The translations under genes and the position numbers were made by a program. From assembly GCF_027887165.1 (NCBI RefSeq), contig NC_077232.1, forward strand, positions 6,791,391 through 6,855,390: 64,000 nt of DNA, given 5' to 3'. This stretch comes from Monodelphis domestica (lineage: Eukaryota; Chordata; Mammalia; Didelphimorphia; Didelphidae). Below, one piece after another: positions 24,901 through 35,158 of the stretch; position 1 is the first letter of the stretch, and the number at the start of each line of letters is the position of its first letter. A model generated the notes under the pieces. That model did no database searches. It was not told the origin of the DNA and saw only the letters and a program-made list of their open reading frames with translations.

Positions 24901-26699
24901 TCTAATCTCACAGAACCAAGTTTCTCAATTCTCAACTCAGAATCCACCTTGCAGAAGGAGCAGTTCTGCTGTTTTATTAGTCCGATTAAAAATAAATACT
25001 AGCCAAATCAAAATCCCCACTTTCTCAAAACAAAAGCAAATTGCAAACACCATAGCCTGCCCCAGAACACCTGGCAGAAGAACCTGGATCCGGATATTCC
25101 TGGACTTCCATAACCTGAGTTGAGGGAAATAGAATGCAATATTAATGCAGGATGAGAAGACTAATTCCTATTAAGGAAAAGAGGAGGGTCAAATTACATT
25201 TTTATTCTTCCCACCCCTTACTAGAAGCAGCAGATCCGCCAAGAAGGAGCCTTCCTGGACGAGACCAACAGACCCAGAAAATGCATAAAGGGTTTGGATC
25301 TCTCCCTAACATTTCTCTTGCTTGCAGACTCTTAACAGTCCCCAAACTAGGGACATAAAAGACCCTCGCAATACATCCCTCCTCCCTCTCTTCTCTCGTT
25401 CAGCTTCTGCGGGTGGTGAGAAATTAACCTGATCTAGCCTAGAAAGGATGCTGAGCTGCACAAGGCTCAGGTGTCCTTTACCAATTCCTGCGGAGGAGGC
25501 AGAACTCTGGACAAACAATCCAGTCTAAAATAAAGCATCAAATGGGGCTGCCTGAATTGAACAAGAACGTCAGCTGCATAGGAGAGAAGCTGAGGATTAG
25601 GCCACTCCAAGCGGATGCCTGGGAAAGTAAACCGTTCGGGTTAAGTGGTCCCCCAAGACCTCTCTCTCAGTGGGGAGGCCTGAGTGGGCCTCCTCCTTTA
25701 GTGAAAGGACGCCTAGCTCTGGGACAGGGAAAGCCTGAAAGGTGAAGGACAACAAAGAAAGGCCCCAAGCATTCCACCGTGACTTACAGCACGCATACCT
25801 CGTCCTGGGAGCTAGGCCCCAGCCTCAAGAATTTGGCAAAGTTCCTCGGTAGCCGAAGACCCATTTCACAGTGTCTGTCCAACAACAGGGGTTTAAGGCG
25901 AGTAATGTGCAAGGGAACCTCGTCTCCCCGCACGTCCGTGGCTGCAAGGCTGGGGTCCGGGAAAGGCCCTCGGTGGAGGGCCGGCTGTCTGGGGACGTCA
26001 GGGCCCCGTTCCCTTCCGCTCCGGCGCGTTCGTCTGCAGCGGGCGGGCGGAAAGCCCTGACCTTTTACCCCTCGCCTCTGACCCACGCGGAGAGAATGGG
26101 GGGTGGCCCCCGCCCGGATCCGGCGTGTCCCGTCCCTTTCCCGACTTTCCGACCGTTCGGCGACCGCCCCACCCCACCCCCGATAGAGGGGGAGGGGGAA
26201 GGGGAGGCGCGTCCCCGCCGCGCACGCGCGCCCCTGTCCCCCCACACGGGCACCGGTTTAAAGCGTCCTCCTCGTCGCCGCCACCAACGCCGCCGGGCGC
26301 GGCCCCGACACGCGCCCCCACGGGTCCTGGCCCTGGCCCCCCCGAGCGCGCCCCCGCGTTACCTTTGACCACGTCACACTCGATGACGGGCCCGTGGCGC
26401 TCGAAAAGGCTGCGCAGCTCCTGGCTCGTGCACGCGGCCGACACGTTCCCCACGAAAATCTTCCAGGTGTTCAGAGGCCGCGGGCGCGACATCTCGACCA
26501 CGAGGGCGCGCCCCGGCCGGAGCTCGTGGCCGTGCAGGGCCTCGATGGCGCGCAGCGCGCCCGCGGCCTCGCGCACGTGCACGAAAGCGAACTGCTTCAT
26601 GACGGCGCAGCTCATGACGGTGCCGAAGCGCGAGAAAAGGGCCGCGAGCTCCTCCGGAGTCGTGTCCGCCCCGTCCACGTTCCCCACAAAGATCTTCAT
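18995..26699 (-). CDS. RBM14: RNA-binding motif protein 14 (CoAA), three coding exons
   Basis: Coding exons are 26363-26699, 20022-21504 and 18995-19202 (minus). Junctions GTCAAAG|GTAACG to TTATCAG|ACTATG and TCAAAAAG|GTACTG to GACCAG|GTATGG join in frame, giving 675 residues (human 669). RRM1 lies at about 1-73 (IFVGNV, QFAFVHV) and RRM2 at about 79-149 (IFVGNV, DYAFVHM, interrupted by intron 1 before DYAF). A long low-complexity tyrosine/glutamine/alanine domain of repeated SYxAQP-like units spans about 250-570. The C-terminus is arginine-rich and ends SGYQRRL. RBM14 is a nuclear coactivator and paraspeckle component whose prion-like domain drives phase separation. Joining exon 1 directly to exon 3 gives a 119-residue product ending GMVPTGA, matching the short RRM-only form known in human. 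Confidence 0.96.
20250..21160 (-). repeat. RBM14: SYxAQP repeat array coding the RBM14 prion-like domain
   Basis: About thirty short units of the type (S/A)Y(G/N/R/A)AQP are coded here on the minus strand. Near 20600-20665 three nearly identical units read ASYNAQPTA in tandem; I recall only two at this place in human, which suggests a lineage-specific unit gain. Tyrosines are kept throughout, as expected if they act as stickers for phase separation. Confidence 0.85.
21505..26362 (-). other. RBM14: RBM14 intron 1
   Basis: A 4.9-kb intron splits RRM2. Its first 350 bases are part of the RBM14 CpG island. An antisense MIR/Mar1-like remnant is at about 21975-22180. No internal gene, RNA gene or young repeat was recognised. 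Confidence 0.8.
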
Positions 26700-27150
26700 G
26701 GCGCCGCCGCCCCCGGCCAAGAGCCCGGACCCCCGCCTTTGCCTGAGCGACGAGCGAGACGTCCGCCCTGCCGGCCGTCCTCCCCTGGAATGGAGGGCGG
26801 ACAAGAACCCAGCCGCGCAGGCGCAGCGCACCGGCCAATTGCAGCCAGCGCCCCGCGCCGACGCCGGCCAATCGCAGAGCCGTAAGGGGCCGCGCGCGGG
26901 GGCAGCCAATCCCCGAGGCCGGGGAGCCCGCTCGCTGGGCTAAGGGAGTTCCTAGGTGGGGGCGGGGGCGGCACGCGCGCGCCCAACGGCCGCTCGCCCT
27001 TTTCCCCTCCTCCCCGGCCTACCCCTCCCGTTTCCTCCCCCCCCGCCGCGGGGGACGACGGGTCGGGAAGCAAGCCGGGGGCGGGGGAGCGAGGCCGCAG
27101 ACTGCTACCGGAGGGTCCCGCCCCGCTCCGCCAGCCCCAGGGCGTGACCA
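26700..27150 (-). promoter_or_regulatory. RBM14: RBM14 CpG-island promoter
   Basis: The sequence just upstream of the RBM14 ATG is extremely CpG-rich and TATA-less. It has three CCAAT boxes on the plus strand (26835, 26868, 26906), spaced 33 and 38 bases apart, consistent with NF-Y binding. The CpG-rich island continues to about 27600. The transcription start is not directly visible; I infer it between the CCAAT boxes and the ATG at 26699. Confidence 0.75.
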
Positions 27151-28480
27151 GACTTGGGCCCGCAGAGGTGGGGTGCGGCGGGGGCAGCCACCGCCCTCCC
27201 TCTGCCCCTCCCCCGCCCCAGAGGCCCTCCCGGCTCTAGGTCTTGCCGCGGCTCCCTAGTGCCTCCGGGATGCGGCCCAGCCCGCCCGCCCAGCTGCCCC
27301 GTACCTTTCCGGCTTTGCTTCCCATACCTCCCCGGCTACCTGGCCCTCGACGTTCGAGCGCCGCCCCCCCCTCAACGGCATCAGCATTCCATCCCCAGCT
27401 TGGAGCCTGGAACGCTGAGTTCCCGCCTCGGGCCCCACTTCGGGGTGCCCCTTCCTGGCCCCCCAGACACGAGGTGCTGGCAAAGAATTGAGACCGAATT
27501 CGAAATCAGGGCCTCTGCCTCCGGATGGACATGCCCCTCCTGGCCCACAAGGGCCCTTCGAGCGCCCCCAGGTGGAGTACGGGTCTGTGACCTTGAACTC
27601 CTGACCTCCACCCTGGGCTTCTAACCCCCAGGTTTCTATAATGATGTGCTTGGATTCTCTCCATTCTCCAGGGGCTGGAAGGAAGAGAACAAGTCCTGTT
27701 TTCACCACCTATATGACTGTGCCAAATGACATCACTCCCTCCTCAGTTTCCTCCTTTATAAAATGAGGGCATCAGCCCAGATGGCCCCCAGGGACCTTCC
27801 CAACTTTAGCCCATCCTGGCCTTTCCCCCAATAGGCCCATCCTTTCCATTTCTTGGCACCTAGTAAGAGTGACCATCCATGGAGACCCAGGGCTGCCCCT
27901 CACTTACCCCTGGCACCTTCTGTGTGCCAGAGACTATACTGAAAGCTAGGCATACAAAAAGACACAAAAGGCAGCCTTGGCTCTGAAAGAGCTCCAGTCT
28001 AATGGGGGAGACCATACAAGAACACATAGACCGGAACAACCTCTAGAAAGGATAAATAGGAAATAATGAACAGAGGGAAGGCACTGGAATGAAGAGGAGT
28101 CAGGGAAGGCTTCCTTTAAGAAGTGGGATTTTTGTTTGGACTTAAAGGAAGCCAAGACAGCTAATATGTAGCACTGAGGAAGAGCCAGGGCCTCCCAGGA
28201 ATAGGGCTACAGTCAAAGAAAATACTGACATAGGTCATTTTATTCATGACACAACCCGGAGAAATATTCATTGTTCATGGACTGGCAGAACCAATATAAG
28301 TAGATCAGTCAACATCTCTTGAAGATGTTTTTGTCCAGTTATTCAATAAATGTTCCATAGAGCAAGGAGGGGTTTGTTTCTAAGTTCCCACAGATGATTC
28401 CAATGGTGCTTAGTTTAGGGAACTCCCCATGTTGGAATTCCCTCCACTGATATAAATCAATAACTGGAATTTATATTTTT
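27151..28480. other. Upstream flank of RBM14, no gene seen
   Basis: The GC-rich shoulder fades by about 27620. A long open frame on the plus strand at 27154-27624 is proline/arginine-rich, as any CpG-rich sequence would give, and I do not call it a gene. MIR-like sequence (tcctcctttataaaatgagg) is at about 27740-27770. Confidence 0.5.
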
Positions 28481-28600
28481 TGAGAGTTGACTAGGATACT
28501 TAGAGTTTAAGTGACTTTCCCATGGTCACAAAACTAGTATGGATTGGTGTCAGGATTGAACTCGGGGGTTTTGTGCCTCCAAGAACAGACATCTCTCCAT
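28480..28600 (-). repeat. MIR-like SINE fragment
   Basis: Antisense core blocks 'gtgactttcccatggtcaca' and 'aggattgaactcgggg' are recognisable. Degraded and truncated. Confidence 0.5.
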
Positions 28601-28994
28601 TTTACTTCATGTCTTCTCTGCCTTGCATACAGTAAGCATTTAATAGTTGTTGAATGGCCTTCATCCATGTAGTATGGTAGAAGCATTCCTTCTTTGGGTT
28701 TAATCCTTTCATGTGGTCATTGGAAGCAGCCCTTAATTTCCCCAGTGTTTCTCCACCTCAATTCTTGGTTTCATTCATTGTCCTTTTGCTTGTCTAAGAC
28801 ATCAGGATGTGAGGATCTGACTTCCTGGATCTTTGCCATATCCATCAAGGAATCCTATCTAATGCCAACAATGGCATGGGCAATGTTGATTGGAGGAAAA
28901 TCATAGCAGCAAACAGGAATCAACAGGTTCTTGCCCCTTGGATACTGCCATAGAAAATCATCTGCAAAAACTTGTTGGTTCTTTAATTTAGTCC

Positions 28995-29410
28995 AGTCCA
29001 ACTTTTCATGACCCCATGCCAGGTTTTCTTTTCTTTTTTTTAAACCCTTACCTTCTGTGTATTGGTTCCAAGGCAGAGCACTAAGGATTAGGCAATGGGG
29101 ATTAAGTGACTTGCCCAGGGACACACAGCTAGGAAGTACCTGAGGTCAGATATGAACCCAGGCCTCTCATATCTCCAGCTCTGACTTTTTTTCCCACTGA
29201 ACCATCTAGCTACTCTCATTTTGGGTGTTCTTGGCAGAGATCCGGACAAAGTTTGCCATTTAATTTTCCAGCTCATTTTATAGATGAGGAAACGGAGGCA
29301 AACAGGATTAAGTTAATTTCCCAGGACCAGGCTACTAAGTGACTGAAACCAAATTTGAACTCACGATTTCCTGATGCCAGCCCTACTACTCTAACCACTG
29401 TACCAAATAA
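28995..29410 (-). mobile_element. SINE with RTE/BovB-like tail, split by a younger SINE
   Basis: Left part (about 28995-29027) and right part (about 29217-29410) are the two ends of one antisense SINE. Its 3' tail on the minus strand resembles the 'gggtcatgaaaagttggact' end of RTE/BovB-type LINEs. Its head has the 'aatttgaactcacgatttcc' B-box region. It is interrupted by the SINE at 29028-29216. Confidence 0.7.
29028..29216 (-). mobile_element. tRNA-derived SINE nested in the RTE-tailed SINE
   Basis: The poly(T) start, 'aaacccttaccttctgtgta' and 'ttaagtgacttgcccaggg' identify an antisense copy of the common SINE. Because it interrupts the RTE-tailed SINE, the latter is the older insertion. 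Confidence 0.8.
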
Positions 29411-29537
29411 TTGCCCTTCTCATAGTTATGTCTATATGTACAGATTTTATGGAGTTACAAAAGCAGACACATGGTCATCCTTCAGGGAAGGGTGCCACAG
29501 TATACAGAGAACTGGGCCTAGAGTCTGGAAGTATTGA

Positions 29538-29690
29538 TTCTAAGAAGGAAGGTAAGGGTTTGGAGGGGGGGGACTGTTACATCTGTAGCTAGGTAGCTTC
29601 CTGGATTGAGAGCCACACCTAGAGATAGAAGGTCTTGGGTTCAAATTTATCTTCAGAGACTTCCTAGCTGTGAGATCCATTTAAGGAGAG
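29538..29690 (+). mobile_element. Rearranged tRNA-derived SINE fragments
   Basis: A tail block (gattctaagaaggaaggtaa) precedes a head block at 29589-29682 (gattgagagccacacctaga, ggttcaaatttatcttcaga). The order is reversed relative to the consensus, so these are parts of two copies or a rearrangement. Confidence 0.6.
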
Positions 29691-29744
29691 AGCTCAGCTC
29701 TAACCTGGCTGCACGACCATTGAACTTCTCCAACAGCCAGGAGG

Positions 29745-30480
29745 CCCCCATTAGACTATACGATCCTTGAGGGCAAAGACTTTTTTTTTAAAATCTCTTT
29801 GTATCCCCAGTGTTTAGGATTGCCCAGAACATAGTAGATGCTTACTAAATGGATAGTGACTGAATAAGCAAAGGGTAGAGTCAGGGAAGGGAGGAGAGTA
29901 GGTTGACAGTAACCCGTGATGGCTTGGAAAGAAGTTGAGGGAAGGACAAATTGGAGATCCCAATGAGGATAAAGAACTGGACTAGGGTTCCTAAGGGGAG
30001 GAAATGGAATGATAAAAGATTATCATCAGTTAAAGGTGTTTCAGAATATGGTCATGAGCATTTGTGGCTGATGACGAGATCAAGGGCATGACCATCTTTG
30101 TGGTTAGCAGGGATGTACTAGAGGAGGAAGTCATGGGAACCTAATGGCCAAAGGGACTGGAACATGAAGGACTAAATCAAAGCAGGACAACCAACATTGG
30201 TGTGCCAGCTCCGCCTCAGCAGTGGGCTAAGTACACATGCAGCCTACAAAGACAGAGTCAAGAGTCTGACCCTCAAGGAATCTGCACCCAAGAGAAAAAA
30301 AAAAGCAAGATGGCGGATCCTGGGTGAAGAACAGAGGCCACTCCAGTTGCATCCCAAAGTGTACAAAGGGAAGTCATGTCTGATAGTATTGGAAAGATGG
30401 GCCAGGCTAGGAAGGGCTCAGTGAGCCAAACAAAGGAGTTGGCATTCAATTTGAGGGGAAATCTAAGTATTTTATTTCCC
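29745..30480 (+). repeat. L2/CR1-type LINE remnant (tentative)
   Basis: The start reads like an L2 3' end (cttgagggcaaagact, ctttgtatccccagtgttta, acatagtagatgcttactaa). The following 600 bases have the purine-rich, 'gatggcttggaaagaag' style typical of old LINE 3' regions. Identification by eye only. Confidence 0.4.
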
Positions 30481-30699
30481 TAATAAATATGGGGTGTTCT
30501 GGGAGGACTCCTTTGGTCTGAGACCTTGCTGAGGCCTTTTCAGGGCTGCTCATCCATTTTTCGTGTCCAACTCTCACCTGTTGCTCCAAAAAGTGCAGAG
30601 TGCAGTAAAACCCCTGTCAACTGGCTTGGGAGACTGGCTAAACCAGGTTGAGGGGCAGTGAGTTAGGAGGTCTCTGCTCCTAGCAGGTGAGGATTTCCT

Positions 30700-31140
30700 C
30701 TTATGGAATGGGCAGATGGGAACAATGGAGGGCTTAAAGCTTGGACAGACCCATGTCCAAGATGGCACATTCATCCACTACATACCCAACCATCGCCAGT
30801 CATCCTGACTCTTGTCTCACCAGTGCATTTGGATGATTCTGGAAGAGACAAGGCTTCTTGCTACTCTGCCTCACTTCAGTCTAATTTGTGCTGGAATCAA
30901 GATATCACCTGTGGGGCAGCCAGGTGGCTCAGTGGATAGAGAGCCAAACTTAGAGACAGGAGGTCCTGGGTTCCAATGTGGCTTCAGATACTTCCTAGCT
31001 GTGTGACCCTGGGCAAGTCACTTAACCCCCATTGCCTAGCCCTTAACACTCTTCTACCTTGGAACTGATACACAGTATTGTTTCTAAGACAGAAGGGAAG
31101 AGTTAAAAAAAAAAAAAGATATCACCTGTGATGTCAAATA
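30700..31140 (+). mobile_element. RTE-like retroelement 3' end, split by a SINE
   Basis: The sequence around 30790-30910 aligns by eye with 47460-47610 (for example atgattctggaagagacaa versus tgaccctggaagagacaatg, and ttcagtctaatttgtgctgg versus ttcaatccaattcactcaca). The pair is one family, probably RTE-type. This copy is cut by the SINE at 30914-31115. Confidence 0.55.
30914..31115 (+). mobile_element. Full-length SINE with perfect 15-bp target duplication
   Basis: The SINE (gggcagccaggtggctcagt to the poly(A) at 31105-31115) is flanked by identical 15-base direct repeats AAGATATCACCTGTG (30899-30913 and 31116-31130). The duplication length and A-rich tail are the signature of L1-type target-primed reverse transcription. 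This is among the best preserved SINEs in the window. Confidence 0.93.
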
Positions 31141-31194
31141 GCCATAGGTGGGGATGAGGGCCTTGTCTTCCTAAAACTCTCTGATTTCCCCCTA

Positions 31195-31940
31195 TGCCAG
31201 CACAGGACTGTGCACACCTGTCTCTTTCCAGGACTTCATTTGGAAAAGCTTGAAGGTAACCTTTAGAGAAAGAGGACCCTCACTCTGTCAACATGGAGTC
31301 TAGAAACCCCCAACTTGCAGCCTAGTAAGATCTGATGAGCCCCAAGTTTTAGGATTAGCTGATAAGCTGGATACCCCCAAGCTTGCGGTTGTTCCCTGTG
31401 CCTGTAAAAATCCACCATGAAGGGAATCCCAGGCTGGCAGTTTCAGACTGAATGATGGACCCCAGTGGAAATGACAGTCCCGGTTAGGTAGGCTAAGCAG
31501 ATGCTGAGTGTCCTTTTGTCTTAGGTAGTCTTCCCTAGTGTATAAGAGATCTTCCCAAGGAGACCCAGGCCTGGGCAGGGAGCATCCTTTAGTGTCCATT
31601 GTAAGCAGCCCTTTCCCTTAAACCCCAGCCTCTGCTAGGCTTCTGTCCCACCTTGGTTGTATTCTCTCAGTGTAGTTTGGACACTCCCATTTTCTTTGTA
31701 GCTATAGTGATGCCCATGCTCTTTCCCTGGCCCTGGATCTCCTCCAAATGGTGTAGAGGCCCCCCAAATTCTTTTGCGAGTTGTCAATCTAGCACCGTTG
31801 GCTCTCCCAGGGGTCAGTGTCCAGAGCATCCAGAGTTCAATCCTCTGTGTGGAGGCCTGCTGGTACACTGAACCCCTTTCCTTAATTAAAGAGTGATTTT
31901 TCTGACTATTTAATAGTTCTGTGTTTTGTCCGAGTCAACA
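31195..31940 (+). mobile_element. Solo LTR fossil, family A
   Basis: It begins TGCCAGCACAGG and ends GTCCGAGTCAACA, almost the same ends as the shorter copy at 35159-35515, and it starts with TG and ends with CA as retroviral LTRs do. A TATA-like 'tataagagat' and an AATTAAAG near the 3' end are in the places expected for promoter and polyadenylation. No internal viral genes adjoin it. Age old to intermediate. Confidence 0.6.
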
Positions 31941-32049
31941 ACCCACAGATAGAACTGGACTGGCCTGACAGCCAGGGAGAAGCCAACTGCTCCAGGTTTA
32001 ACACAACTTGAATAGAAAGAAAAAAAATAACCCTCATATTCTGTATTAG

Positions 32050-32137
32050 AATAAATTATAAGTATCAGTTCAAAGACAGAATGGTGAGGCATGGAAATTG
32101 ACTTGCCCAAGGTCAAACAACTAGGAAGTATCTCAGG
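32050..32137 (-). mobile_element. Antisense SINE fragment
   Basis: Blocks 'ttgacttgcccaaggtcaaa' and 'aactaggaagtatctcagg' are from the common SINE. The copy is cut where the LTR at 32138 begins. Confidence 0.6.
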
Positions 32138-32519
32138 TGTTAACTTGGAAAACCCCTAGAACTACTAAAGTAGTCAGAAAAACCAAGTCTTTAATCAAGA
32201 ATGTGATAGTATTCCGCCACTACACAGAATCTACACCCTGGGGACTCCGGAACGTATCCCTGGGAGAACCCAGTGCACTAGATGATGTCTCCGAAGAGTG
32301 ACAGAACTTGGGGGTCTTTTAGACCCTCTGGAGAACTGGGTACAGCAAGTGTGCATAGGCAAGCTGCAAGCAGACTGCAAAGAAGGAGCAGTAACAAATA
32401 CAAAGGAAAGGGTCAAAGCAAGAACTGGGCTTCCTGAGAGATGTGAATTTCAAAACTACTCCACTCTATTCAGACCATTCTTTAGAAGATCCGATTTAGC
32501 TATTTCCTGATCAATAACA
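32138..32519 (-). mobile_element. Solo LTR fossil, probably family A, partial
   Basis: The plus-strand start tgttaacttggaaaa is the complement of the 'ttttccaagtcaaca' terminus of the family A LTR at 35159-35515. The opposite end is uncertain. No coding parts. Inserted in a SINE fragment. Confidence 0.45.
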
Positions 32520-32559
32520 ATAGAGATACTTGGAATAAAAGAATCAGGTCTTGGAAACT

Positions 32560-32953
32560 CCACATTCTCCACTCTACTCAGTGTAACAAGATTAGGAAGG
32601 GCTGCAGCAAACTCAATATTTAATTATTTGAGAATATGGCCTTCAACAGACATGTGCAAAAAAAGGACAGACCTCTGGGTGGTCCTAGGTCAAGCTAGAG
32701 CCACCATTGGCACATGTGAGATGCAGGAAGTGAGGTAGAGAACAGCCTCTGGAGTTCTCAGGACTTCCTGTGAGGAGGGCTAGAGTCAGTTTAAGGTTAG
32801 TGCTTGGAGTTGGAGGAGCCCAGCTGACTGCTTTCCTTCAGATTGGTCATGTGAGTGATAAAGACTAATCCCTTGCCTTGCCTTGGCTATCCAAGGCCTT
32901 AAAGCCCACTTTGGCTCAGCCTGAGCCAGAGTGGGTCTGGGTTAAACTTCTTT

Positions 32954-33024
<71 letters not shown>

Positions 33025-33170
33025 CCTCCCTCCCTCTAATACTTTCTTCCTCCTGTTTGTAATTAAAACACCATAAAAATTTAGCAGCTGACTTGAGTGT
33101 TTCATTTAGGAATTACATAAGTGTATTCCTTGGCAACCTTAAATTAATATATATCAGTCTTTTAAAGTGA
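32560..33170 (+). mobile_element. Solo LTR fossil, family B, expanded by a microsatellite
   Basis: Blocks 'ccattggcacatgtgagatg', 'aggaagtgaggta' and the 3' 'ttaaaacaccataaaaattt' are shared with the copies at about 34130-34840 and (complement) 47805-48520. A long (TC)n tract lies within it at 32957-33021. No internal viral genes adjoin it. Confidence 0.6.
32957..33021. repeat. (TC)n microsatellite
   Basis: An uninterrupted run of about 32 TC units inside a family B LTR, followed by C-rich sequence. Confidence 0.97.
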
Positions 33171-33364
33171 TTTCAATATCACAGAGAGGACCTGAATACA
33201 ATGGGAGAAGCTTCTAAAACAAATGAAGGTACTCAACCTTTGACTAGACCTACTAATCCCACCCAAACTAGGATCCTCAAACCCTTTAAGGTCTATAGTT
33301 CAGTCCAAAACAGGTGAGCCTGGTACTTGAATTCTCTAGGGGCAGGGGCAAACTTGGGATCTCC

Positions 33365-33460
33365 AGATTTCAAGTTGACAGAGCTCAAATTTGAACCCAG
33401 ATCCTCCCAACTCCAGACTTGGTTCTCTATCCACTGGACTATCTCACTGCTCTATAAAGA
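33365..33460 (-). mobile_element. Antisense SINE head fragment
   Basis: Reads 'aatttgaacccagatcctcc' and 'ggttctctatccactggact', the complement of the SINE B-box and A-box region. Confidence 0.6.
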
Positions 33461-34129
33461 AATCTAAACCCCATGCTTGACCCCGGATTTCACAATAAAG
33501 ATTCTTAGGTCCTTTGTTCTGACACTGAAGAACAAAGATTCCATATTATTCCATCAGGGCAGCATTTATATAGGGACTATTTTTTTTTCTTGAACTGCAT
33601 TTAACTTTTTTCAATTTGATTAATTATTTGATTAATTTTATTTTCTGTTTCGAATGTCTCTCTCCCACTCATTGAAAAGGTAAGAAATATTACATATGTC
33701 AACTGTATTTCTGAAACCTATAAGTTTGCCCCTGTCCCTTAGGAACTTGTCTTGGGGGAAGTCCCAGACTGACCTCATCTCTAAAAAGAACAGTAGACCT
33801 GGAAGTGCTTAATGATCCCAGTTTGGGTAAGATTAGTATGCAGTCAAGTCTTTTGGCATCCTTTTTGTCTTAAAAGTTTCTCCGCTTGGATCAGAGACCT
33901 TTCCCTGGTAGTCCAATGGCATGGGCATCATTCCCCCAAACTCAGGCAATTTGTAAGCAGGGCAATTCCTTTGCTCCCTTCTGTCCTTGTGACTCCTAAC
34001 CCAAGAACATCTGATAACTTCTATAAGACCCTGAGATTATTATCATCCTTGGACTGTCTTTTAGATTGGAGATGGGCATAGAGATGCACCTCCAGGCTAC
34101 ACCTCGATGCCATCAGACTATCTCAGACA

Positions 34130-34840
34130 TCCATCTGTCTCCTGTGAAATTTAGATTACTCCACCCTACTTAGATCTTACTTTATGGAGAAAATGAAATT
34201 GTAATCTCCTGATTGAACAATGAAGGTACTTATCTTACTTTATAGTGAAGCTAGAACTTTAAACTCAGTCTATTTTTAGATCTTAACACAAAAAGGTGTT
34301 AAGTAACTTATAAAGGTTAAATTAATCACAAAAAAAGGTCAAGTAATTAGCAAAAGGTAAACTTAACAAAGAAGTGTTAAGTAACTCAAAAGATATAATC
34401 TAATCAAAGAAGGTGAGAACTAAAGAATGGGCATTTAGAGGAGGGGATACATTTGGCTTCCTTCCTCTCTCTGGTACCTTTGGCGGCAGAGAGTTGGCTG
34501 GTGGCAGCATCCTGGGCCTTTTGGCATCTTGGCATAGCTACAAGCTATTGTCCGGTTCGCTGGTGAGTTTCTGGCTGAGTTTTCCCTCCTTTATTTTCCA
34601 AACATTATCCTCTTAGAGGCCTCTAATCTCCTTCAGAGACCCAGGGGCGGAGATCGTGAACTCCCCCTGGCACAGGCCAGGCAGGAGAAATCCTATATCC
34701 TCTTCTCTCTTTCTCCTTAAATCCTTCCCTCTATATTAATTAAAATTACTATAAATTTCCAGACTGCCTTGGATATTTTATTTGGGATTTTTCCCTAGCG
34801 ACCAATTAATTTAGATTTTATGTCACAACCCTAAAATTAT
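34130..34840 (+). mobile_element. Solo LTR fossil, family B
   Basis: It matches the complement of 47805-48520 block by block (for example ggagaaatcctatatcctct, cttccctctatattaattaa, ttttatttgggatttttccc, atgtcacaaccctaaaatta). No internal viral genes adjoin it. The 5' limit is approximate. Confidence 0.65.
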
Positions 34841-34849
34841 CTTTACACC

Positions 34850-35158
34850 CCTAAACTATGAGGGTCTTCAGTCAGCCTCTGGTCAGATGACCAAACCCCC
34901 CCACCAAATGTCTGAGTGTTTACCACTCTAGAATCACATCATTGCTGTTGTAAAGAGTATACAATTCCTCATAATTGATGGATTCTGGGAGCAGCTTTTC
35001 ATCTTGCTGCTCCACCTATACTATCCTCCTGGCCAGATTCAACATTACTTTCTAAATTAATAAATTTCTCCTTTTATTTTTAAACTAAGTTTTGGAGTCT
35101 TACATCCTTGCAAAAGGTACCTTTCCCAAACCCTAGGGGTTCAATTTATACCCCACAA
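34850..35158 (+). mobile_element. Probable LTR 3' portion, family unknown
   Basis: The AATAAA-bearing stretch 'aattaataaatttctccttt' followed by 'ggagtcttacatccttgcaa' and 'gttcaatttataccccaca' has the layout of an LTR R-U5 region. It directly abuts the family A LTR at 35159. Low certainty. Confidence 0.35.

Noticed and set aside
25784-27624. Large proline/arginine-rich open frames around the RBM14 CpG island
   Set aside because: CpG-rich DNA lacks A/T-rich stop codons. No domain or conserved motif, and they overlap the true RBM14 exon 1 and promoter.
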